A stretch of 64,000 bases of DNA from Luteipulveratus mongoliensis (GTDB lineage: Bacteria; Actinomycetota; Actinomycetes; Actinomycetales; Dermatophilaceae), in contig NZ_CP011112.1 in assembly GCF_001190945.1 (NCBI RefSeq), positions 2,976,001 to 3,040,000 of the forward strand. The letters are read 5' to 3'. This document shows, one piece after another, positions 35,701 to 42,347 of the stretch. The notes beneath the pieces are model-generated. The model saw nothing but the letters and a program-made list of their open reading frames with translations. It ran no database searches and had not been told where the DNA came from. Both the position numbers and the translations under genes were made by a program. Each line of letters begins with the position of its first letter. Within the stretch, counting starts at the first letter, position 1.

Positions 35701-36693
35701 GGACAGGGCTGGGTGGCTCCGGACATCACGATCGACGGCTACACGCCGGTCACCACGTCCTCGGTGACGATGCGCTGTGGACAGGCAGGCAGCCTGACTG
35801 CGTCCGGTTCGTCTCCGACGACTGTGCCGCTGAGTGCGCAGACCACGCGTCAGGCGCTGCTGCGTGGTGAGCCGCTCGCCGCTCGACCGTGCGGGCAAGG
35901 ACTGCTCACGCTGCCCGCCGGCGAGGTGACCGTGTCCGCGTCGGCCGGACGCGGCGTACAAGCAGAGTCAGTCCTTCTTAGCCCGACGCAGCACGCTACG
36001 TCGGCGGTCGCGTCGCCTCGGCGGGTCGTCGAGACGAAGCAGGACGCGGGCCTCCACGTGGTCGAGGTGGCTGCCGGGTCGCCCGCGGTGCTCACTCTGA
36101 CCGAGGGCGCCAACGCCGGATGGCAGGCCACCACCAGCGACGGGCGCCGGCTCGAGGCCGTGACCGTCGACGGATGGCGTCAAGGATTTCGACTGCCCGA
36201 CACCGGGGCGACGACCGTGCGGGTGGAGTTCGCGCCGACCACCGCCCATCGACGCGGCCTGCTGGTCGGACTCGGGGGAGTGCTGGCCCTCGTGGCCGCC
36301 CTCGTCCTGACCCGGCGCGCTCGGCCGACCGATCGGATGCCGGCACCGCGGATGGCCGGTTCCGCGGCCGCGTACCTCGGGTGGGCTGCCAGCGCCGGCA
36401 CCGTACTGATCGGAGTCCTTGCGGCCGGCTGGCCCGGTGCCGCAGTCGGCGTGGTCGCGCTCCTGGTGCCACGACGCTGGATCGCTGTGGCTGCCGCTGC
36501 CGCGATGGGTTGCGCCGGGATCGTCATGGCGACCCTGGGCGTCGTCGAGCAGCAGTCGGTGGGTGCCGTGGCTGGTCAGCTGTGCGGCACGCTCACGCTC
36601 GCGTTGCTCGCTCGGGCGCTGTGGCTCGGTGCGCCCAGGCCAGGACCGGGCGCTCCACGAGCTGAGCCGACAGCGACGCGGCTGCCACGGTGA
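32755..36693 (+). CDS. AftD-like membrane GT-C glycosyltransferase (DUF3367), copy 2
   Basis: 1312 residues. The N-terminal GT-C membrane half has an acidic first loop ('VQPDTKVDLTISPWRYLG'), a long run of helices, and 'LRNVHKADPVLRLPLVLG', equivalent to the R..K loop of copy 1. The external half includes two discoidin-like modules ('AIDGDPATSWISDQ', 'TLDADPATHWRPAADD'), and several helices close the protein (~1165-1300). It is distant from copy 1 in sequence, so it probably has a different acceptor or donor. ATG at 32755 overlaps the methyltransferase stop. Its last 101 bases overlap the convergent acyltransferase gene. Confidence 0.87.
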   Translation: MSDARPAAPVDRARVHLWLAAVAIATVPWLIAPGKVQPDTKVDLTISPWRYLGRALSAWNDHAGLGELQNQAYGYLFPMGPVMGVAESVGLPAWAAQRLWWTVLLVVAFLGTERLVRRLRLAGPGVALVAGAAYALSSRVLTVLSEISAEAWPLAVAPWLVLAVIPAVQEGADRRVRIRAAAVSGLLTAALGGVNATASAVVLLLPLLYLLTAARGGRARAIAWWSGGVALGALWWVLPLLVLGRYAYPFLDFIETSRITTAVTSVPNSMRGASHWVAYILDSESHPVWQAGWVQAQDPVAIVTTSLVAGLGAAGLVTLRRRGSGHVARFALVAVVLGTMLMVVGHPGTAGGAFARTVQSWLDGPLAPLRNVHKADPVLRLPLVLGVAVLLGRWTPRRTTLARLGVIGTAAVLLISATSLWVGRAGDAAAYGQVPASWRQLAKTIDREADAHGGATLLMPASRNAHYTWGSATDEPLSALATSPVVVRASAPLGDPASTRVLDVADQLAASGVRQPGLAAGLARMGLARVVVRHDLAASVGAEPWRLVEQTLSRSPGFTRVGASAGQSLWRVVGAAGGVTAYDARSELSVRGGPESIFGLAATGALDPAAWTSIATGASNAVVSDSLRWRAYNNGRTTATAYGPTLTASDRAPEEAGSRDLPPAGDPSRQTTRELVGLRALEASSSAADPFAQAYIGPGSGPAAAIDGDPATSWISDQGERARLTLLLTEPGPVGTIRLRTATGPGVSTPAQVRITTVSAGRTTTRLAPVRDAVAEVAVPGDRIDEVRVDLVAGGKDQQLGLAEISLSAQAIGSRLHLPGEVDPTTQQVLMARDSLQRSAAARVGEDSATLTRAMSIARTGSVSPSVSLRPVWGNGLDSLLDGTARVAGSSRVDLDPSGRPGATLDADPATHWRPAADDPLPTLTIDLGRPTSISGVHASGGGSLRAVRVTADNRTTRLPASGGPIALRAQRLTIGLVPGTRGQGWVAPDITIDGYTPVTTSSVTMRCGQAGSLTASGSSPTTVPLSAQTTRQALLRGEPLAARPCGQGLLTLPAGEVTVSASAGRGVQAESVLLSPTQHATSAVASPRRVVETKQDAGLHVVEVAAGSPAVLTLTEGANAGWQATTSDGRRLEAVTVDGWRQGFRLPDTGATTVRVEFAPTTAHRRGLLVGLGGVLALVAALVLTRRARPTDRMPAPRMAGSAAAYLGWAASAGTVLIGVLAAGWPGAAVGVVALLVPRRWIAVAAAAAMGCAGIVMATLGVVEQQSVGAVAGQLCGTLTLALLARALWLGAPRPGPGAPRAEPTATRLPR

Positions 36694-37786
36694 GTCCGAC
36701 GACCGGCAGCAGCACCCACCAGAAGCTGCCGCTGAACAGGTCTCGGCCGGTCGAGAGATAGACCACCTGTAGAACGAGCACGTGCCACAGGAAGACGCCG
36801 TACGACACGTCGCCGAGCCAGTGGGTCGCCGGATGACGACCGATCGCAGCGCCGATGCTCGCCTCCGGTGTGGGAGCAAGGGCGGCAGCGAGCAGGAGGC
36901 CCGCGAGGACGGCGTACAGCAGCTCCTTGGTCACGGCGTGCCCGACGCTCGGGGCGCTCAGATCACGTGGTCCGGCCAACGGTGAGGACGCCACGAGATA
37001 GACCACCCCGGCCCCCAGCAGGCAGGTGCTCGGCGAACGCAGCAGCTGCAGCCACGATGACCGTGTCCCGCCGGTCGACCACGGCACCACCTCGCCGTCG
37101 CGAGCGATCGTGAGCAGAGCGGCCACCGCGCCGACCGCGAACCATGCCGCATGTCCGATCACACTGGTGGACAGGGCTCCCGCGCCGGTCTGCGACCCGG
37201 CGTGGGTCCAAGCGGTCCCTGCTGCCTGGGTCACCAGGCCGACGGCAGCGATGACGGCCCACCACACGAGTGCTCGTCGTACGCCTGCAACGCCGGCCCG
37301 GCGCCGCAGGACTCGGGCAGTGACGAGCCCGATCACGGGCACGAGGACGTAGAAGACCAGCTCGGTCGTCAGGCTCCAGGTCTGGGTGAACGACTGGTAG
37401 GTCTCGCCGGTCATTCCCTGGAGGACGAACAGGTGAGTGACGACCTTGCCGGCTGATCCGACGCCTCCGGTCGAGGCCGCCAGCGCCGCGACGACCAGCA
37501 CCCCGAGGAGGGCCAGCCAGTAGGCGGGCAGGATGCGCGCGAGCCGGCGCACGGCGTAGGTCCGCCCGTTCGGGCGCGGCTCATCCAGGAGGGCGTGCCG
37601 GAACCACGGACGCAGCAGCAGGAACGCCGAGAGCGCGAAGAAGACCGCGACCCCGCTGTCGCCGCGCGCGAGCAGGCCACCGACCACATCCAGGCCCGAG
37701 GCTCCGGTCCAGAACGCAACGTGGGAGAGGAGCACCAGCCCGGCCGCGACACCACGCAGTCCGTCGAGCAGTCGGATCCTGGCCAT
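36593..37786 (-). CDS. Acyltransferase-3 family protein without SGNH domain
   Basis: 397 residues, membrane domain only. It keeps the R-X10-H motif ('RGVAAGLVLLSH'), 'VAVFFALSAFLLLRPW', a recognisable 'TQTWSLTTELVFYVLVP' and 'DVSYGVFLWHVLVLQVVYL'. Unlike the four fusion proteins in this window there is no SGNH partner, so it may pass the acyl group directly to the acceptor or work with another protein. The start (ATG 37786) has CTGGAGC upstream. The 3' end overlaps AftD-like copy 2 by 101 bases; both reading frames keep family sequence up to near the overlap. Confidence 0.88.
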   Translation of the reverse strand: MARIRLLDGLRGVAAGLVLLSHVAFWTGASGLDVVGGLLARGDSGVAVFFALSAFLLLRPWFRHALLDEPRPNGRTYAVRRLARILPAYWLALLGVLVVAALAASTGGVGSAGKVVTHLFVLQGMTGETYQSFTQTWSLTTELVFYVLVPVIGLVTARVLRRRAGVAGVRRALVWWAVIAAVGLVTQAAGTAWTHAGSQTGAGALSTSVIGHAAWFAVGAVAALLTIARDGEVVPWSTGGTRSSWLQLLRSPSTCLLGAGVVYLVASSPLAGPRDLSAPSVGHAVTKELLYAVLAGLLLAAALAPTPEASIGAAIGRHPATHWLGDVSYGVFLWHVLVLQVVYLSTGRDLFSGSFWWVLLPVVGLTVAAASLSAQLVERPVLAWAHRATAPERATRA

Positions 37787-37805
37787 CTGTGCTCCAGTTC
37801 ACAAT

Positions 37806-37817
37806 TACTATCTAGTA
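37806..37817. promoter_or_regulatory. TACY-N4-RGTA palindrome, copy 6
   Basis: TACTATCTAGTA, perfectly symmetric in the outer four bases on each side, between the divergent acyltransferase (start 37786) and hddA (start 37858). Confidence 0.55.
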
Positions 37818-37857
37818 GGTTTCACGCGCTGTCGTCGAGTTGGAGGCTAGTGCGCTC

Positions 37858-38961
37858 ATGACTGAGCTGTTGCGCAAGGACACCGAGCGCCAGGAGTCAC
37901 CCGCCGATGCGGCGAGGTTCGACTACCGGCGCCCGGTGCTGCGAGCACGCGCTCCGCTGCGGATCTCGTTCGCCGGCGGAGGCACCGACGTCGCGCCGTT
38001 CCCGCAGCGCGAAGGCGGCGCCGTGCTGTCCGCGACCATCTCGAGCTACTGCTACTCCACGCTGCGCCCACGCACCGACGGCCGGATCACAGTCCAGTCC
38101 TTGGACTACGGCACCTCGATCGGTTTCGGCGTGGACGAGGACGTGGAGTACGACGGTCAGCTCGACCTTCCCAAGGCGGCCATCGCCCGGATCCGTGAGG
38201 TCGACGGCGCGCTCCCCGTGACGGGGTTCGACCTCTTCCTGCACACCAACGCGCCGCCCGGCTCCGGTCTGGGGTCCTCGAGCGCGGTCATGGTCTCGGT
38301 CATCGGCCTGGTCGCCCAGCACTGCGGGCTCGACCTCACGCCGTACGACGTCGCCGAGCTGGCCTACCGGCTCGAGCGCGAGGACCTCGGCATCCCGGGA
38401 GGCTCCCAGGACCAGTACGCCGCGGCGTTCGGAGGCTTCAACTTCATCGAGTTCCTGAAGGACCAGGTCGTGGTCAACCCGCTCCGGGTGCGCGACGCGA
38501 CCGTCCACGAGCTCGAGCACAACATGCTGCTGGCGTTCACCGGCCGCACGCGGGTGAGCGACCACATCATCGAGGACCAGGTCAGCCGCTACGAGACGGG
38601 CAATGTCGACGCGCTCGAGGGCCTGCGCGCCCAGAAGGAGCTCGCCGAGCAGATGAAGGTCGCTCTGGTGCGCGGCGAGGTCGACACGCTGGGCCGCTTG
38701 CTGGGCCAGGCGTGGTCGGAGAAGCGCAAGATGTCCTCGCGCATCACCACGCCGCTCATCGACGAGGCCATCAACCGGTCGCTCGATCTCGGCGCCCTCG
38801 GCGGCAAGGTGACCGGAGCCGGTGGTGGAGGTCACCTGATCTTCGTCTGCGAGTTCGAACGACGGCACGTCGTTGCCGAAGAGCTGTTGCGTCTGGGCCT
38901 GACGGTCTCGGAGTTCACCTTCAGCAAAGAAGGCGTTGTCACATGGAGGGCTCAAGGCTGA
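37858..38961 (+). CDS. hddA: D-glycero-D-manno-heptose 7-phosphate kinase (GHMP family)
   Basis: 367-residue GHMP kinase. 'PLRISFAGGGTDVAPF' near residue 40 and the ATP loop 'PPGSGLGSSSAVMVS' near 136-150 match HddA, which phosphorylates C1 of alpha-heptose 7-phosphate. 'GKVTGAGGGGHLIF' is the C-terminal GHMP motif. The assignment rests on these motifs plus gmhA and gmhB directly downstream, the order expected for GDP-D,D-heptose synthesis. L-fucose kinase-type or other GHMP sugar kinases are the alternative. ATG at 37858 is preferred over an upstream ATG at 37840. Its TGA overlaps the gmhA ATG by one base. Confidence 0.85.
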   Translation: MTELLRKDTERQESPADAARFDYRRPVLRARAPLRISFAGGGTDVAPFPQREGGAVLSATISSYCYSTLRPRTDGRITVQSLDYGTSIGFGVDEDVEYDGQLDLPKAAIARIREVDGALPVTGFDLFLHTNAPPGSGLGSSSAVMVSVIGLVAQHCGLDLTPYDVAELAYRLEREDLGIPGGSQDQYAAAFGGFNFIEFLKDQVVVNPLRVRDATVHELEHNMLLAFTGRTRVSDHIIEDQVSRYETGNVDALEGLRAQKELAEQMKVALVRGEVDTLGRLLGQAWSEKRKMSSRITTPLIDEAINRSLDLGALGGKVTGAGGGGHLIFVCEFERRHVVAEELLRLGLTVSEFTFSKEGVVTWRAQG

Positions 38962-39608
38962 TGAACATCGACCATCCGCTGCGTCGGGTCGGACCCGACC
39001 AGCTCGCAGACGCCGTCGCCGCGCGACGCGACGCCGGGATCGCCTCCTGGGTCGCCCTCGGACGAGACCTGGCCGACCCCATCCTGTGCGCCGAGGTCGA
39101 CCAGGCCGGTGCTGATCTCGTGAGCAGCCTGGTGTCAGGCGGCACGCTGCTCGTGGTCGGCAACGGCGGCAGTGCCGCCATCGCGAGCCACGTGGCGGCT
39201 GAGTTCATCGGCAAGTGCATCCACGACCGGGACCCGCTGCCCGCGATCTCGCTCGCGGAGTCCCTGTCATCCATCACGGCGGTCGGCAACGACTACGGCT
39301 ACGAGCACGTGTTCACCCGTGGCCTGGCCGCGCTGGGACGTCCGGGTGACGTGCTGCTGGCGATGACCACGAGCGGCACGAGCCCTAATGTCGTCGCGGC
39401 CCTCGACCTGGCCCGGGAGCGCGAGATTCGCACCATCGCGATGACCGGCTCGCGGGGGACCATGCTGCGGGGGAGGGCTGACCACGTCCTGGTCGTCCCT
39501 TCGGACGAGACGCCACGCATCCAGGAGGTGCACATGCTCTGGGCACACGCGTGGTGCGAGGCCATCGATGTGCTCTCCTCGCTCGATGCTCACGTTGCGC
39601 ACCGCTGA
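38961..39608 (+). CDS. gmhA: Phosphoheptose isomerase (SIS domain)
   Basis: 215 residues. 'LLVVGNGGSAAIASHVAAEF' is the GmhA form of the SIS-domain phosphate loop, followed by 'AVGNDYGYEHVFTRGL' and 'LLAMTTSGTSPNVVAAL'. It should convert sedoheptulose 7-phosphate to D-glycero-D-manno-heptose 7-phosphate, the substrate of the adjacent kinase. ATG at 38961 follows GGAGGG (38945-38950) by 10 bases. Overlaps hddA by one base and gmhB by about 23. Confidence 0.88.
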   Translation: MNIDHPLRRVGPDQLADAVAARRDAGIASWVALGRDLADPILCAEVDQAGADLVSSLVSGGTLLVVGNGGSAAIASHVAAEFIGKCIHDRDPLPAISLAESLSSITAVGNDYGYEHVFTRGLAALGRPGDVLLAMTTSGTSPNVVAALDLAREREIRTIAMTGSRGTMLRGRADHVLVVPSDETPRIQEVHMLWAHAWCEAIDVLSSLDAHVAHR

Positions 39609-40155
39609 GGGGCTGCTCGGGCGGGACACGTCCCCGATCCCTCCCGCAGCGCCCGATGCGCCCTTCCACATCGTCTTCCTCGACCGCGACGGGACGCTCA
39701 ACCGCCATCGCCCCGGCTATGTGACCCGCGCCGCGGACCTGGATGTGCTCCCGGACGCGCCCGCCGCCGTACGCCAGCTCAATGACGCCGGCTGCCGCGT
39801 GGTCCTTGTGACCAACCAACGAGGGCTGGCGACTCACGACCTGACCGAGTCCCAGCTGGTGGAGGTGCACCAGGGCCTCGTCGACGCGCTCGCGGCGGAA
39901 GGCGCCCATCTCGACGCGATCCAGGTCTGCCCCCACGGCAAGGGCACCTGCCTGTGCCGCAAACCGCTGCCGGGGCTCTTCGAGCAGGCCCTGGCCCGCG
40001 CCCCTTGGGCGAGGCCGGAACGGTGCGCGACGCTGGGTGATCAGGCCACCGACCTGGAGCCCGCGCAGGGCCTCGGGATGCGCGTACAGCAGGTGGGAGA
40101 AGGCTTCGCCAGCCTTCCCGAGGCCGTCAGATCACTGCTCAGGCCCCCCATCTGA
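39586..40155 (+). CDS. gmhB: D-glycero-D-manno-heptose 1,7-bisphosphate phosphatase (HAD-IIIA)
   Basis: 189 residues. HAD motif I is 'IVFLDRDGTLN', motif II 'VVLVTNQRGLAT', and a metal-binding loop with Cys and His ('CPHGKGTCLCRKPLPG') matches the GmhB zinc site. 'TLGDQATDLEPAQ' is motif IV. It should remove the C7 phosphate from heptose 1,7-bisphosphate. The start is uncertain: ATG 39586, TTG 39595 and an in-frame GTG at 39568 all lie within the end of gmhA. Confidence 0.87.
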   Translation: MLTLRTAEGLLGRDTSPIPPAAPDAPFHIVFLDRDGTLNRHRPGYVTRAADLDVLPDAPAAVRQLNDAGCRVVLVTNQRGLATHDLTESQLVEVHQGLVDALAAEGAHLDAIQVCPHGKGTCLCRKPLPGLFEQALARAPWARPERCATLGDQATDLEPAQGLGMRVQQVGEGFASLPEAVRSLLRPPI

Positions 40156-40219
40156 CACAGTTGTGACACGAATCTCAGCTCTTGAGGTTGATGTCTGCCG
40201 CCGGACGTGGTCCGGATGC

Positions 40220-40231
40220 TACGGTCCGGTA
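40220..40231. promoter_or_regulatory. Relaxed TAC-N6-GTA palindrome upstream of DUF3068 copy 1
   Basis: TACGGTCCGGTA, 28 bases before the GTG at 40260. It departs from the TACY-N4-RGTA pattern at one position, so its membership is doubtful. Confidence 0.3.
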
Positions 40232-40259
40232 AGTTTCAGACCATCTTGGAGGTCCCCCC

Positions 40260-41276
40260 GTGCGGAAAGCCGCAGTTGTCATCGGTCTTGGAGCGTTCTT
40301 CTTGACGATGGCGCTCCTGCTGAAGTTCTACGCCTACGGCAAGCTTGCCGTCATCCCGTTGGATCAGAACACCCAGCAGATCGCTCGAGATCAAGGTGCC
40401 AAGTTCTTCGATGCCGACAACGTCAAAGCTGGCAGCGGTCCGATTGAGACCAAGCTGACGGTCATCGCTGACAAGGACGCGAGCAAGAAGGCCAGCGAGG
40501 CGACCGACAAGAACGTTGTCGTGATCAACTTCGGCCGCTCCACCGATAACAACGGTGAGGCCCCGCCCATGGAGGTCTTCCGCGACACCCTCGCGGTCGA
40601 CCGCCACACCGGCGAGGCTGTGCGCTGGTCCGGCGACCGCATCGACGGCAAGCCCGGACAGCACCATGGCCTGACGATCAAGTTCCCGTTCCAGACGGAC
40701 AAGAAGACCTACCAGTTCTGGGATAACCGGACGCACAAGGCCGTCCCGGTTGCGTACTCGGGCTCGGACACGATCAAGGGCCTCAAGGTGTACAAGTTCC
40801 ACGACACCGAGCCCAAGACCTTCTACCAGGACCAGGAGGTGCCGCGCGGCATCTTCGGTCAGCCCGACACCGGTGGCGTCGTGGCCAAGCGCTACTACAC
40901 CAACGACCGCACGATCTGGGTCGAGCCTGAGACCGGCGTCATCATCAAGGTCCAGGAGAAGCGGCACGACACGATCGAGATCCCGGGGGCCGAGCCGGTC
41001 AATGCGATCACGACCACGAGCACCTTCGACGACAAGACCGTCACCAAGAACGTCGATGACTACAAGAGCAAGGCGACTCTCCTGAAGATCCTGAGGTTCT
41101 GGGCGCCGCTCGGCCTCGGCATCCTCGGCGTGCTGGCCATCCTGGGCGGGTTGGCGATCTCCGCCACCGGCGGTCGGCGTGGTGCGGCTCGGGAGGACGA
41201 GCAGGGTTTCGCAGGTGTCGATGAAGTGCTCGGGTCGCGTCGCGCGGACCGCTCTACCGGGGGCCAGGCCACCTGA
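40260..41276 (+). CDS. DUF3068 (PorA-like) envelope protein, copy 1
   Basis: 338 residues: an N-terminal membrane helix ('VVIGLGAFFLTMALLLKFYAYGK', in part), a ~250-residue external domain, and a second helix near residues 277-300 followed by a ~35-residue cytoplasmic tail. The opening 'KLAVIPLDQNTQQ' and the 'VPRGIFGQPDTGG' and 'IWVEPETGVIIKVQE' segments match actinobacterial DUF3068 proteins, annotated as PorA family although pore activity has not been shown for most. GTG start with TTGGAGGT 7 bases upstream. A close paralogue lies at 42348-43349 beyond the uxs-like gene. Confidence 0.88.
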   Translation: MRKAAVVIGLGAFFLTMALLLKFYAYGKLAVIPLDQNTQQIARDQGAKFFDADNVKAGSGPIETKLTVIADKDASKKASEATDKNVVVINFGRSTDNNGEAPPMEVFRDTLAVDRHTGEAVRWSGDRIDGKPGQHHGLTIKFPFQTDKKTYQFWDNRTHKAVPVAYSGSDTIKGLKVYKFHDTEPKTFYQDQEVPRGIFGQPDTGGVVAKRYYTNDRTIWVEPETGVIIKVQEKRHDTIEIPGAEPVNAITTTSTFDDKTVTKNVDDYKSKATLLKILRFWAPLGLGILGVLAILGGLAISATGGRRGAAREDEQGFAGVDEVLGSRRADRSTGGQAT

Positions 41277-41278
41277 TC

Positions 41279-42271
41279 ATGCGTGTTGTGGTGACCGGCG
41301 GGGCCGGATTTCTGGGGTCGCACCTGTGCGAGAAGGTGCTGGCCCGCGGTGACGAGGCTGTCGCTGTCGACAACTTCTGCACCGGATCACCGGCCAACGT
41401 CGAGCACCTGCGTCACGAGGAGAGCTTCCAGCTGCTCGAGCTGGACGTCTCCGAGCCGTTCACGGTCGAGGGCCAGGTCGACGCGGTGCTGCACTTCGCC
41501 AGCCCGGCCTCGCCCGTGGACTACCTGCGGATGCCGATTGAGACGCTGAAGGTCGGATCGCTCGGCACCCTGCACGCGCTGGAGCTGGCTCAGGCCAAGG
41601 GCGCCCGACTGGTGCTGGCCTCGACGTCCGAGGTCTACGGCGACCCGGAGGTCCACCCGCAGCCGGAGACCTACTGGGGCAACGTCAACCCGGTCGGCCC
41701 GCGCGGCGTCTACGACGAGGCCAAGCGGTTCGCCGAGGCCCTGACCCTTGCGTACCGGCAGTCGCACGGCGTCAACACCGGGATCGTGCGGATCTTCAAC
41801 ACCTTCGGTCCGCGGATGCGCCCCAACGACGGTCGAGCGATCCCCAACTTCGTCCGCCAGGCGTTGGCGGGTGAGCCGGTGACGGTGAGCGGAGACGGGT
41901 CGCAGACCAGGTCCATCTGCTACGTCGATGACCTGGTCGAGGCCATCCTGCGGATGATGGACGCCGAGCACGCCGGGCCGATCAACATCGGCAACCCGCA
42001 TGAGATCTCGATGAAGGACCTCGCCGCGTGGATCGTCCGGCTCGCCGGCTCGAGCTCACCGATCACCTTCATCGAGCGCCCGGTCGACGACCCGACCGTA
42101 CGGCGTCCGGACACCACCCGAGCCGAGTCACTGCTCGGGTGGGAGCCGCACGTGCCGATCGAGGACGCCTTGAAGTGGACCATCGGCTGGTTCCGTGACC
42201 AGCCCCTCGGCGGTCCGCCCCTCAGCGCCCAGGCCACCGAAGAAATTCTCGGGAGTCCTGAGCACCACTGA
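41279..42271 (+). CDS. UDP-glucuronate decarboxylase-like NAD-dependent sugar epimerase/dehydratase
   Basis: 330-residue extended SDR enzyme. 'VVVTGGAGFLGSHL' binds NAD; 'HFASPASPVDYLRMP', 'LASTSEVYGDP' and 'GPRGVYDEAKRFAE' (Tyr-x-x-x-Lys) are characteristic of UDP-glucuronate decarboxylases, which form UDP-xylose. 'FNTFGPRMRPNDGRAIPNFV' and the C-terminal 'RRPDTTRAESLLGWEP' fit the same group. dTDP-glucose 4,6-dehydratase-like activity is less likely. It begins 3 bases after DUF3068 copy 1 and is probably cotranscribed with it. Product use in surface glycan is inferred from context. Confidence 0.85.
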   Translation: MRVVVTGGAGFLGSHLCEKVLARGDEAVAVDNFCTGSPANVEHLRHEESFQLLELDVSEPFTVEGQVDAVLHFASPASPVDYLRMPIETLKVGSLGTLHALELAQAKGARLVLASTSEVYGDPEVHPQPETYWGNVNPVGPRGVYDEAKRFAEALTLAYRQSHGVNTGIVRIFNTFGPRMRPNDGRAIPNFVRQALAGEPVTVSGDGSQTRSICYVDDLVEAILRMMDAEHAGPINIGNPHEISMKDLAAWIVRLAGSSSPITFIERPVDDPTVRRPDTTRAESLLGWEPHVPIEDALKWTIGWFRDQPLGGPPLSAQATEEILGSPEHH

Positions 42272-42347
42272 CCCGCAGGATCCGTGGTGCGGTCGTCGAC
42301 CGCACCAGGGCTTGTCACACCCTTTTCACCATCTCTGGAGGTTCACC

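Noticed and set aside
21529-36693. Claim that the organism makes mycolyl-arabinogalactan
   Set aside because: AftD-like and DUF3068 genes alone are not enough; no mycolate, emb or dprE genes appear in the window.
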